64,000 bases of DNA from Streptomyces rhizosphaerihabitans (GTDB lineage: Bacteria; Actinomycetota; Actinomycetes; Streptomycetales; Streptomycetaceae): NCBI RefSeq assembly GCF_025399795.1, contig NZ_JAODTZ010000002.1:248001-312000 (forward strand), written 5' to 3'. The first letter of the stretch is position 1; each line of letters begins with the position of its first letter. The translations under genes and the position numbers were made by a program. Below, one piece after another: positions 52,886-60,712 of this stretch. The notes beneath the pieces were generated by a model. It searched no databases. It worked only from the letters and a program-made list of their open reading frames with translations, and was not told the origin of the DNA.

Positions 52886-53647
52886 ATGACGACGCCTGAC
52901 AACGCCGCTGAGAAGCCCGCCGAGGCCCCCGCCGACACCGCCCCCGCGGCCACCGGAGTCGCCGCGCAGAACTGGGACACGGCCTCGGCCGAGCCGCAGT
53001 ACCGCGCCGCGGTCGTGGACCTGCTCGGAGCGCTCGCGTACGGCGAGCTCGCGGCGTTCGAGCGGCTCGCGGAGGACGCCAAGCTGGCGCCCACGCTCAG
53101 CGACAAGGCGGAGCTGGCGAAGATGGCCTCGGCCGAGTTCCACCACTTCGAGCAGCTGCGGGACCGGCTCTCCGCGGTCGGCGCGGAGCCGACGCAGGCG
53201 ATGGAGCCCTTCGTCGCCGCGCTCGACGGCTTCCACCGGCAGACGGCTCCCTCGGACTGGCTGGAGGGGCTCGTCAAGGCGTACGTCGGCGACTCGATCG
53301 CCAGTGACTTCTACCGTGAGGTCGCGGCCCGCCTCGACTCGGACACCCGCAAGCTCGTCCTCGGCGTCCTCGACGACACCGGTCACGCCGGCTTCGCCAT
53401 CGAGAAGGTGCGCGCCGCGATCGACGCCGACCCGCGGGTGGGGGGGCGGCTCGCGCTGTGGGCGCGACGGCTGATGGGCGAGGCCCTGTCCCAGTCGCAG
53501 CGTGTGGTCGCCGACCGCGACGCCCTGTCGACGATGCTCGTGGGCGGCGTCGCGGACGGGTTCGATCTCGCGGAGGTCGGTCGGATGTTCTCCCGGATCA
53601 CCGAGGCGCACACCAAGCGGATGGCCGCACTGGGCCTCGCCGCCTAG
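52886..53647 (+). CDS. Ferritin-like fold protein (Rv3210c-like)
   Basis: A 253-aa protein with a four-helix ferritin-like core. Possible di-iron ligands are Glu in YGELAAFERLAED, ExxH in SAEFHHFEQLRDRL, and Glu/His in the later helices (GHAGFAIEKVRAAI). It is related to the MiaE-like hydroxylase group but lacks clear proof of that activity. The N-terminal ~25 residues are Pro/Ala-rich. ATG 52886 has no ribosome site; TATTGT (52873-52878) ends 7 nt before it, suggesting a leaderless mRNA. Divergent from the helicase gene, as in mycobacteria. Confidence 0.85.
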   Translation: MTTPDNAAEKPAEAPADTAPAATGVAAQNWDTASAEPQYRAAVVDLLGALAYGELAAFERLAEDAKLAPTLSDKAELAKMASAEFHHFEQLRDRLSAVGAEPTQAMEPFVAALDGFHRQTAPSDWLEGLVKAYVGDSIASDFYREVAARLDSDTRKLVLGVLDDTGHAGFAIEKVRAAIDADPRVGGRLALWARRLMGEALSQSQRVVADRDALSTMLVGGVADGFDLAEVGRMFSRITEAHTKRMAALGLAA

Positions 53648-53657
53648 GACTCGTCCG

Positions 53658-53681
53658 GGCGCAGGTCCTGGAACCTGCGCC
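53658..53681. terminator. Hairpin after ferritin-like gene
   Basis: A 9-bp stem (53658-53666 with 53673-53681) and 6-nt loop, 10 bp after the stop codon. Modest strength. Confidence 0.55.
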
Positions 53682-53788
53682 GCGGCCGGTCCTTCGGGCG
53701 GGTCCCCCGGGCGTGGTTCGGAACAAGCGTCGAGGGACGCCCCTAGCCGCGCGGTTCACGGTCGCGGAAGCGGGGGTTGCGGAACGGC

Positions 53789-54058
53789 TTACGCCGTCGC
53801 CGAGCGGCGGCGAAACCGCTCCTCGGGGCGGAGCAGCAGCGACAGCAGCGCCGCGGAGACGGCCGCCGCGCCGAGCAGGATGACCAGGAAGTGGCCGGAG
53901 CCCAGAGCCGTGTGCGTCAGGAAGGCGCCGAACAGGGCTCCTGCCACGCCGGTCGACAGGACCAGACTGCGTGCCGGCAATCGGTGGGGCAGGCGGTACG
54001 AAGCCGCCCACGCCAGCGCGAGACCGAGCAGCGCGGAGCCGAGCGCTTCCAAGAACAT
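53789..54058 (-). CDS. Small four-helix membrane protein (Rv3209-position)
   Basis: An 89-aa membrane protein from ATG 54058, with AGGGACCTTCACC upstream. About three hydrophobic helices (FLEALGSALLGLALAWAASY, LVLSTGVAGALFGAFLTHTAL, FLVILLGAAAVSAALLSLLL) and a basic C-terminus (RPEERFRRRSATA). No known function. In actinobacteria a small membrane gene occupies the same position next to the DUF3107 gene. Confidence 0.75.
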   Translation of the reverse strand: MFLEALGSALLGLALAWAASYRLPHRLPARSLVLSTGVAGALFGAFLTHTALGSGHFLVILLGAAAVSAALLSLLLRPEERFRRRSATA

Positions 54059-54200
54059 GGTGAAGGTCCCTCCCGCACGGCCGGTGCAAATCGGTCGTAG
54101 CCGGTCCTACCCCCGACGTGCGGAACGCAACCCTCCTCTGTGTCCGGCATGTGCTCCATCTGTGGACGCGCCGGGCGCACGGCACAGCCCGGACCGGGGT

Positions 54201-54257
54201 GGAGCGGGATTGGCGTGCGCGGGAGCGGGATTCGGCTTGCGGTGGAGCGGGATTCGG
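54201..54257. repeat. 21-22-bp tandem repeat, three copies
   Basis: GGAGCGGGATT starts at 54201, 54222 and 54244. The array lies between the small membrane protein gene and the DUF3107 terminator. Confidence 0.65.
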
Positions 54258-54286
54258 CGTGGGCCGGACGGGGGCCGGGTGCGTCG

Positions 54287-54339
54287 AGTGGTACGGGAAG
54301 GGCCCGGTGACGAGGTCACCGGGCCCTTCCCGTACCACT
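54287..54339. terminator. 25-bp perfect hairpin terminator of DUF3107 gene
   Basis: A perfect 25-bp stem (54287-54311 with 54315-54339) with a 3-nt loop, just past the DUF3107 stop codon on the minus strand. The most stable hairpin seen in the window. Confidence 0.92.
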
Positions 54340-54355
54340 TCGTTGCTCTGCCGCT

Positions 54356-54583
54356 CTACAGAGCGCTGAATCCGACCTTGCGCTGCGTGGGCTCGCCGAG
54401 CTCCACGTACGCCAGCCGGTCGGCCGGAACCAGGACCTTGCGGCCGTGGTCGTCCACGAGGCTCAGCAGCTGCGACTTGCCGGCCAGCGCCTCGGACACC
54501 GCGCGCTCGACCTCTTCCGGGGTCTGACCGCTCTCCAGAACGATCTCGCGGGGCGCGTGCTGCACGCCGATCTTGACCTCCAC
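54356..54583 (-). CDS. DUF3107 protein (Rv3208A/TB9.4-like)
   Basis: A 75-aa protein, VEVKIGVQHAPREIVLESGQ to the end RKVGFSAL. Strongly conserved in actinobacteria, fold alpha/beta with a ubiquitin-like topology suggested by the strand pattern; no assigned function. GTG 54583 is selected because GGAGGG lies 9 nt upstream and homologues begin with MEVKIG. Adjacent to tetR and the ferritin-like/helicase pair, as in M. tuberculosis. Confidence 0.9.
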   Translation of the reverse strand: MEVKIGVQHAPREIVLESGQTPEEVERAVSEALAGKSQLLSLVDDHGRKVLVPADRLAYVELGEPTQRKVGFSAL

Positions 54584-54767
54584 GGCTTTGTCCCTCCGAC
54601 GGTCAGTCATGTGCGCGTTCGTACGCGCCGTACGCAGCACACATTAGCCCGGCGAGGGGAGGTGCACGCTCCGCCCGGGAACGCCAGGAGCGAACAGCAG
54701 ACGGGAACAAAGAAGCGGCCGAGGGGTGCTTCCCCGGCCGCTTCCCTGGTGTCGGTGATTCAGCGGG

Positions 54768-55409
54768 TCAGTGGTTGTCCGTGCCGTGCAGCGGGAACCC
54801 CGCGATGCCCCGCCAGGCGAGCGAGGTCAGCAGCTGGACCGCCTGGTCGCGCGGGACGCTGCGGTCGCTGTGCAGCCAGGAACGGGCCACCACCTGGGCC
54901 AGGCCGCCGAGCCCCGAGGCGAGGAGCATCGACTCCTCGCGAGAGAGACCGGTGTCCTCGGCGATGACGTCGCAGATCGCCTCGGCGCATTGGTGCGTCA
55001 CCTTGTCGACGCGCTCGCGCACCGCCGGCTCATTGGTCAGGTCCGACTCGAAGACCAGCCGGAAAGCGCCGCCGTCGTCCTCCACGTACGCGAAGTAGGC
55101 GTCCATGGTGGCGCGGACGCGCAGCTTGTTGTCCGTGGTCGACGCGAGCGCCGTCCGTACCGCCAGGAGCAGGGACTCGCAGTGCTGGTCGAGCAGGGCG
55201 AGGTACAGATCGAGCTTGCCCGGGAAGTGCTGGTAGAGAACCGGCTTGCTGACGCCCGCGCGCTCGGCGATGTCGTCCATGGCGGCCGAGTGATATCCCT
55301 GCGCAACGAAAACTTCCTGGGCGGCGCCGAGGAGCTGGTTGCGTCGGGCACGGCGCGGCAGGCGAGTGCCCCGCGGGCGTGCTGCCTCTGTCTGCTCGAT
55401 GGCTGTCAC
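54768..55409 (-). CDS. TetR-family transcriptional regulator (Rv3208-like)
   Basis: A 213-aa regulator. The HTH is SAAMDDIAERAGVSKPVLYQHFPGKLDLYLALL, and the C-terminal domain has the LVFESDLTNEPAVRERV block. GTG 55409 has GGGAGG 4 nt upstream. Its upstream region contains GTTACCGAAAAGTAC, a possible self-binding site. Conserved with DUF3107 and rhlE genes in actinobacteria, so it probably regulates a core housekeeping function rather than drug efflux; the ligand is unknown. Confidence 0.9.
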   Translation of the reverse strand: MTAIEQTEAARPRGTRLPRRARRNQLLGAAQEVFVAQGYHSAAMDDIAERAGVSKPVLYQHFPGKLDLYLALLDQHCESLLLAVRTALASTTDNKLRVRATMDAYFAYVEDDGGAFRLVFESDLTNEPAVRERVDKVTHQCAEAICDVIAEDTGLSREESMLLASGLGGLAQVVARSWLHSDRSVPRDQAVQLLTSLAWRGIAGFPLHGTDNH

Positions 55410-55590
55410 GCCGCCTCCCAAAATTGTCCACGTGCGGTGTGCGCCGCGCCGCCATCGTACTTTTCGGTAACCGTGCTGTGTGCGGTGCGAGCGCAGAATT
55501 TCACGGACCGGACGCCGACGGGACGGCGCACAGTGTGCCGAAGGGGACGAGCTGGGCACCCGGCCGTCCCGACGGCACTGGTCGGCGGTG

Positions 55591-55815
55591 TCACGTCACC
55601 GGATAGTCGTCCTCGTTCAGCCGGACGACCCGGGCCTGCTCGGCGAGATCCGCATCGTCGGCGTTCAGGCGGTCGCCCGGGGGTTCCGGGTCGACATCGT
55701 CCGCGGGATCCAGCTCGGCGGACTGCTCGGCGGCGTCGGCCTCCGGGGCCTCCACGTCGAGGATTTCCCGGAACTGGTCGTCGAATGTTCCGGGGTCTGT
55801 CGGGTCGACTGTCAT
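55591..55815 (-). CDS. Small acidic hypothetical protein
   Basis: A 74-aa protein with no lysine and more than 20 Asp/Glu residues (for example DDVDPEPPGDRLNADDADLAEQ), ending NEDDYPVT. Likely intrinsically disordered. ATG 55815 is preceded by GGAAGAGGAACC. I do not recognise it. Composition resembles small Streptomyces acidic proteins found before hydrolase genes, but no function is suggested. Confidence 0.65.
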   Translation of the reverse strand: MTVDPTDPGTFDDQFREILDVEAPEADAAEQSAELDPADDVDPEPPGDRLNADDADLAEQARVVRLNEDDYPVT

Positions 55816-55974
55816 GGTTCCTCTTCCCGAACGGTACGAGTGCGCTCCTGATGTACGTACGAGCGCCCTCGTTCGAAGCCTAGGAGACACGCGATCCGGA
55901 CGCTATGCGATCCGTCCGCGATCTGTGACCGCGAACACATGAGCCTCCGCGTGATCGTCTCGTAACATTACGAC

Positions 55975-56964
55975 ATGTCTTCGACCGAACTCCCCTCCGC
56001 GCCGGCCGCCACCGTCATGCCGAGGGTCGGCGCCGTCAGGGTCGCGGAGGGCGAGCGACTGCGATCGGTCGGGCTGCCGGGCATCACGCTGACGATCCGG
56101 TCGAGACCGCCGGCCCGGGAGAACCTGCCGTCCGCGCTGTACGTGCACGGTCTGGGCGGTTCCTCGCAGAACTGGTCGGCGCTGATGTCGCTGCTCGACG
56201 GGCTCGTGGACAGCGAGGCCCTCGATCTGCCGGGCTTCGGCGACTCGCCGCCGCCGGACGACGGCGACTACTCGGTCACCGGCCACGCGCGCGCGGTCAT
56301 CCGTTATCTCGACGCGTCCGGACGCGGTCCCGTACATCTCTTCGGCAATTCACTCGGCGGAGCCGTCACGACGCGTGTCGCGGCCGTCCGGCCGGATCTC
56401 GTCCGGACGCTCACGCTGGTCTCACCCGCGCTCCCCGAGATCCGCGCACAGCGCACCGCGTGGCCGACCGCGCTGCTCGCGCTGCCCGGGGTGGCGGGGC
56501 TGTTCACCAAGCTCACCAAGGACTGGAGCGCTGAGCAGCGGGTTCGCGGCGTGCTGGCCCTCTGTTACGGCGATCCCGGCATCGTGACGCCCGAGGGGTT
56601 CCGCGACGCGGTCGAGGAGATGGAACGGCGGCTGACGCTGCCCTACTTCTGGGACGCCATGGCACGCTCCGCGCGCGGTGTCGTGAACGCCTACACGCTG
56701 GGCGGCCAGCACGGGCTGTGGCGTCAGGCCGAACGGGTGCTCGCCCCGACGCTCCTGGTCTACGGCGGCCGCGACCAACTTGTCGGCTACCGTATGGCGC
56801 AGCGCGCGGCCCGTGCCTTCCGCGACTCCCGGCTGTTGTCCCTGCCGGAGGCGGGGCACGTCGCCATGATGGAGTATCCGGAGACGGTGGCCACCGCCTT
56901 CCGCGAACTCCTGGCGGACCTGGGAGAGTTGACCTCTTCGGTGGCAATCGGCGCGGAGAGCTGA
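55975..56964 (+). CDS. Alpha/beta hydrolase fold protein
   Basis: A 329-aa hydrolase. The oxyanion HGLGGSSQNW, the nucleophile elbow FGNSLGG, the acid in LLVYGGRDQLVGYR and His in LPEAGHVAMMEYP are all in place. The long lid (LTKDWSAEQRVRGVLALCYGDPG) differs from simple esterases. No signal peptide, so cytoplasmic; substrate unknown. TAACAT (55963-55968) ends 6 nt before ATG 55975 with no ribosome site, implying a leaderless mRNA. The DUF3152 gene starts 8 bp after its stop codon, so they form an operon. Confidence 0.88.
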   Translation: MSSTELPSAPAATVMPRVGAVRVAEGERLRSVGLPGITLTIRSRPPARENLPSALYVHGLGGSSQNWSALMSLLDGLVDSEALDLPGFGDSPPPDDGDYSVTGHARAVIRYLDASGRGPVHLFGNSLGGAVTTRVAAVRPDLVRTLTLVSPALPEIRAQRTAWPTALLALPGVAGLFTKLTKDWSAEQRVRGVLALCYGDPGIVTPEGFRDAVEEMERRLTLPYFWDAMARSARGVVNAYTLGGQHGLWRQAERVLAPTLLVYGGRDQLVGYRMAQRAARAFRDSRLLSLPEAGHVAMMEYPETVATAFRELLADLGELTSSVAIGAES

Positions 56965-56972
56965 GGCGGGAA

Positions 56973-58640
56973 GTGGGACGACACAGTCGTCGGGGGCGGG
57001 CCGACAAGGCGGACACCTCGCAGACGCGAGCGGTTACGGCGAAGGAAGCGGCACCCGCTCCGGCGCCGGTCCCGGACGGCGCCCGCCGAGCGGCGACACG
57101 CCCGCCCGGCCCCCTGGGTCCCTACCCGCCCGCGGGCGGGACCCCGCAGCGAGGCGGACCGCGCTTCGACGACGCGCCCCCCGCACACGGCTTCCCGCGG
57201 ACCGCCGACGGCACTCCCGCGCGCGGGGTGCCACGCTTCCAGGACGGCACCCCGGCCCACGGCGTGCCGCGTTTTCCTGACGGGACTCCGGCACACGGCT
57301 TCCCGCGGATGACCGACGGCACTCCCGCGCGCGGGGTGCCGCGATTCGCGGACGGGACTCCGGCACAGGGCGTCCCACGTTTCGACGACGGCACCCCGGC
57401 GCGTGGGGTGCCGCGTTTTTTCGACGGGACCCCGGCGCACGGAATGCCGCGCCTTCCCGACGGAACCCCCGCGCACGGAATGCCGCAGGTGCGCGGCGGG
57501 CATCCCGAACAGCGTGAACAGGGCGGTGGCTGGGGGGAGTCCAGGGCGGGTGGGGCTCCGCAGGGCGCGCCCGCCGGGCCGAGGGTCCCCCGGCAGCGTC
57601 AGCAGGCCGTGACGGCCCCCCGGCAGGCGTACGTCGACGCGTTCGACCTCGACACGCAGGAGGGCGGCGACCTTTCCGCGCCCCGCGGCGGCGCGGCGGG
57701 GCGGACGACCGGCCCCCGGGCAGCCGGTCCCCACGGCTCCGACGCCGACTGGAACGCCAGGTCCACCGGGACCGGTGAGCGGCCGCCGGCGGATGCCGAC
57801 GAGCAGGACGAGGGCAAGGCCCGCAAGGGGTGGGCGTTCACCGGGATCGCGGCGGCCGCCGTCACCACGGTGCTGGCCGTCGTCGTGGCCGGACAGATGA
57901 CCTCGGGACAGCACGACAGCGGCACGCGGACGGAGTCCGCCGACAGCGGCGGCGGCCGGGTGACCCAGGACTCCGCCTCGCGCGGAGACGACCGGCCGAC
58001 CCAGTCGGGGCAGCCGACCGTGGCCGCGGCGGCCCTGACGTACGACCAGAAGATGGCCAGGACGTACCCGCTCGGAGCGAAGCTCAAGGCGTCGGGGAAG
58101 TTCGAGGCGGTGCCCGGAGTCGCCGAGGCGCCCGGCAAGGGGCACAAATACACCTACCGCGTCGACATCGAGCAGGGCCTCGGTCTTGACGGCGCGCTCT
58201 TCGCCGACGCCGTGCAGAAGACCCTGAACGACGGACGGAGCTGGGCCCACGGCGGCGCCCGCACCTTCGAGCGGATCTACTCCGGGAAACCGGACTTCGT
58301 CATCACGCTGGCGAGCCCGGGCACCACCGCCGAGTGGTGCGCCAAGTCGGGGCTCGACACCACGGAGGACAACGTGTCGTGCGACTCGGCGTCCACCGAG
58401 CGCGTCATGATCAACGCGTACCGCTGGGCCCAGGGCTCCAAGACCTACGGCTTCGGTGACAAGATCCACGCCTACCGGCAGATGCTGATCAATCACGAGG
58501 TCGGCCACCGGCTCGGATACGGGCACGTCACCTGCGAGAAGGACGGCGATCTCGCCCCGGTCATGCAGCAGCAGACGAAGTTCCTCGACCACGACGGAAT
58601 CCACTGTCTGCCCAACGCCTGGCCCTATCCCGGGAGTTGA
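56973..58640 (+). CDS. DUF3152 membrane-anchored metzincin-like protein
   Basis: A 555-aa protein from GTG 56973, close after a GAGGCGGGA. Residues 30-200 are disordered and include nine 12-residue repeats of type xxDGTPA(H/R)GxPR. A basic stretch leads to one membrane helix (GWAFTGIAAAAVTTVLAVVVAG), putting the C-terminal domain outside. That domain contains HEVGHRLGYGH at residues 508-518, the HExxHxxGxxH metzincin zinc motif, and cysteines likely paired outside. Peptidase activity is inferred. Position resembles Rv3207c. Confidence 0.88.
   Translation: MGRHSRRGRADKADTSQTRAVTAKEAAPAPAPVPDGARRAATRPPGPLGPYPPAGGTPQRGGPRFDDAPPAHGFPRTADGTPARGVPRFQDGTPAHGVPRFPDGTPAHGFPRMTDGTPARGVPRFADGTPAQGVPRFDDGTPARGVPRFFDGTPAHGMPRLPDGTPAHGMPQVRGGHPEQREQGGGWGESRAGGAPQGAPAGPRVPRQRQQAVTAPRQAYVDAFDLDTQEGGDLSAPRGGAAGRTTGPRAAGPHGSDADWNARSTGTGERPPADADEQDEGKARKGWAFTGIAAAAVTTVLAVVVAGQMTSGQHDSGTRTESADSGGGRVTQDSASRGDDRPTQSGQPTVAAAALTYDQKMARTYPLGAKLKASGKFEAVPGVAEAPGKGHKYTYRVDIEQGLGLDGALFADAVQKTLNDGRSWAHGGARTFERIYSGKPDFVITLASPGTTAEWCAKSGLDTTEDNVSCDSASTERVMINAYRWAQGSKTYGFGDKIHAYRQMLINHEVGHRLGYGHVTCEKDGDLAPVMQQQTKFLDHDGIHCLPNAWPYPGS
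57165..57488 (+). repeat. 36-bp tandem repeats, nine units, in DUF3152 gene
   Basis: Nine in-frame 36-bp units start at 57165 and every 36 bp to 57453. Each encodes 12 residues of the form (F/T/M/L)xDGTPA(H/R/Q)G(V/F/M)PR. Units differ mostly at synonymous and the first-two-residue positions. Confidence 0.95.
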
Positions 58641-58660
58641 CAGGAAGGGCTCCGGCCGCG

Positions 58661-58689
58661 TTGACATGCGCCGAAAGATCGTTCATATT
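58661..58689 (+). promoter_or_regulatory. Consensus promoter TTGACA-N17-CATATT for leaderless uORF
   Basis: TTGACA (58661-58666), exactly 17 nt, CATATT (58684-58689). This is the best HrdB-type match noticed. The expected transcription start (near 58696-58697) coincides with the ATG of the small leader ORF. Confidence 0.75.
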
Positions 58690-58696
58690 TTTCCGC

Positions 58697-58789
58697 ATGT
58701 CACCCCGTCACGCCCCCGTTCGCGCCGCTCTTGAGCTGGCGCTCTTCGGCGTGACCGCGCTCTGCGTGGCCGACATTCACTGTTGCTGA
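58697..58789 (+). CDS. 30-aa leaderless uORF ending Cys-Cys-stop (putative cysteine leader peptide)
   Basis: ATG 58697 begins a 30-codon ORF encoding MSPRHAPVRAALELALFGVT and then a tail with Cys-Val-Ala-Asp-Ile-His-Cys-Cys before TGA. The start of transcription predicted from the consensus promoter lies at its first base, and no ribosome site exists. Leaderless uORFs ending in cysteine codons act as cysteine-sensing attenuators in mycobacteria; the same logic is inferred here, in front of a peptide importer operon 200 bp downstream. Not proven to be translated. Confidence 0.6.
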   Translation: MSPRHAPVRAALELALFGVTALCVADIHCC

Positions 58790-58835
58790 CGCCCGCCCCC
58801 GGCGAGTGCGTCGCTTTCCTTCCCGCCTTGTTTCC

Positions 58836-58867
58836 GCGCGCCCCTGAACCCCAGCGGTTCGGCGCGC
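58836..58867 (+). promoter_or_regulatory. Leader hairpin between uORF and SBP gene
   Basis: GCGCGCC (58836-58842) pairs with GGCGCGC (58861-58867), and GAACC (58846-58850) with GGTTC (58856-58860), forming a 12-bp stem with a 3-nt bulge. It could be an attenuator hairpin whose folding depends on ribosome progress on the uORF. A 20-bp-period TTCCGTCTCA repeat follows at 58929-58958. Confidence 0.5.
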
Positions 58868-58989
58868 CCGTGCCTCTTTCGGTCCGGTCGGACTCCGACG
58901 CCTGACGCCCTGGGCGAGCTCTGCGCTCTTCCGTCTCACTCCGCGTCATTCCGTCTCAGTATCCGAGTCATCCGAGAGGTCGTCTTCCG

Positions 58990-60708
58990 ATGCGTCAACC
59001 GTCCGTCATAGCGCGCCGCGTGGCCGCGGCATCCGTCAGCCTGGTCGTGGCAGCGGGCGCCGCCGCCTGCGGGCCGAAGGACAGCGATGCCAAGAGCTCC
59101 GGTGGTGACTCCCGGCCCCACAAGGGCGGCACCCTCACGGTCCTGAACGCCGACCCGCAGCAGGACTTCGACCCCGCGCGGCTCTACACCTCCGGCGGCG
59201 GCAACGTGCCCTCGCTCGTCTTCCGTACGCTCACCACCCGCAACCGCGAGAACGGGGCCGCCGGCGCCCAGGTCGTGCCGGACCTGGCCACCGACACCGG
59301 CCGCCCCAGCAAGAACGCGACCGTGTGGACGTACACCCTGAAGAAGGGCCTCAAGTACGAGGACGGCACGCCGATCACCTCCGCCGACATCAAGTACGGC
59401 ATCGAGCGCTCCTTCGCCGCCGAGCTCTCCGGAGGCGCGCCCTACCTGCGCGACTGGCTGATCGGCGGCGCCGACTACCAGGGTCCCTACAAGGACAAGA
59501 AGGGCCTCGACTCGATCGAGACGCCCGACGACCTGACCATCGTCTTCCACCTGAACAAGCCCGAGGGCGAGTTCCCCTACCTGGCCACGCAGACGCAGAC
59601 CACGCCCGTCCCCAAGGCCAAGGACACCGGCACGAAGTACGAGGAGCACCCGGTCTCCTCGGGTCCGTACAAGGTCGTCAAGAACGAGAACGACGGCGAG
59701 CGTCTCACCCTGGAGCGCAACACGTACTGGTCCGCGTCGACCGACGCCGAGCGCAAGGCCTACCCGGACAAGATCGACGTACGGTCCGGCCTGGACTCCT
59801 CCGTGATCAACCAGCGGCTGTCCTCCTCCCAGGGCGCGGACGCCACCGCCGTCACCACGGACACCAACCTCGGCCCGGCCGAGCTCGCCAAGGTGACCGG
59901 GGACAAGGCGCTGGCCTCGCGCGTCGGCACCGGGCACTTCGGCTACACCAACTACATCGCCTTCAACCCGAAGGTGAAGCCGTTCGACGACCCGAAGGTG
60001 CGCCGGGCGATCTCGTACGCCGTCGACCGCAGTTCGGTGATCAACGCCGCGGGCGGTTCGTCGCTCGCCGAGCCCGCGACGACGTACCTGCCGAACCAGA
60101 AGTCCTTCGGTTACACGCCGTACGACCTGTTCCCGGCGGGCGCGTCCGGCAACGCGGCCAAGGCCAAGGAGCTGCTGGCGCAGGCGGGCCACAAGAACGG
60201 CCTGACCATCACGCTCACCCACTCCAACAGCAAGGACTTCGAGACCAGCCCGGAGATCGCGACCGCCGTCCAGGACGCCCTCAAGAAGGCCGGCATCACC
60301 GTCAAGCTCCAGGGTCTCGAAGACAACGACTACAGCGACAAGATCCACAGTGCCAAGACCGAGCCGGGCTTCTTCCTCGCCCACTGGGGTGCCGACTGGC
60401 CCTCCGGCGGTCCTTTCCTGGCACCGATCTTCGACGGCCGGCAGATCGTCAAGGACGGCGCCAACTTCAACTCCGGCTTCCTCAATGACAAGTCGGTCAA
60501 TGACGAGATCGACGCGATCAACAAGTTGACCGATCTTGACGAGGCCGCCAAGCGCTGGGGTGCACTGGACAAGAAGATCGGTGAGCAGGCGCTGACCGTG
60601 CCGCTGTTCCACCCCGTCTACAAGCGCCTGTACGGCGAGGGCGTCAAGAACATCGTGATCAGCGACTGGACCGGCGTTCTGGACATCTCCCAGGTCGCGG
60701 TGAAGTAG
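58990..60708 (+). CDS. Peptide ABC transporter substrate-binding lipoprotein (second system)
   Basis: A 572-aa SBP_bac_5 protein. The signal peptide ends in a lipobox with Cys27 (VAAGAAACGPK). The mature protein starts with KGGTLTVLNADPQQDFDPARL and contains the typical WTYTLKKGLKYEDGTPITSADIKYGIERS block. AGGTCG upstream of ATG 58990 is a weak ribosome site. It leads an operon with two permeases and a fused ATPase. The cysteine-ended uORF upstream suggests peptides carrying cysteine or other sulfur compounds as cargo; this is inference. Confidence 0.92.
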   Translation: MRQPSVIARRVAAASVSLVVAAGAAACGPKDSDAKSSGGDSRPHKGGTLTVLNADPQQDFDPARLYTSGGGNVPSLVFRTLTTRNRENGAAGAQVVPDLATDTGRPSKNATVWTYTLKKGLKYEDGTPITSADIKYGIERSFAAELSGGAPYLRDWLIGGADYQGPYKDKKGLDSIETPDDLTIVFHLNKPEGEFPYLATQTQTTPVPKAKDTGTKYEEHPVSSGPYKVVKNENDGERLTLERNTYWSASTDAERKAYPDKIDVRSGLDSSVINQRLSSSQGADATAVTTDTNLGPAELAKVTGDKALASRVGTGHFGYTNYIAFNPKVKPFDDPKVRRAISYAVDRSSVINAAGGSSLAEPATTYLPNQKSFGYTPYDLFPAGASGNAAKAKELLAQAGHKNGLTITLTHSNSKDFETSPEIATAVQDALKKAGITVKLQGLEDNDYSDKIHSAKTEPGFFLAHWGADWPSGGPFLAPIFDGRQIVKDGANFNSGFLNDKSVNDEIDAINKLTDLDEAAKRWGALDKKIGEQALTVPLFHPVYKRLYGEGVKNIVISDWTGVLDISQVAVK

Positions 60709-60712
60709 CGCT

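Noticed and set aside
57165..57488. 36-bp repeats considered as CRISPR repeats
   Set aside because: They are in-frame coding repeats with no spacers inside a clear protein gene.
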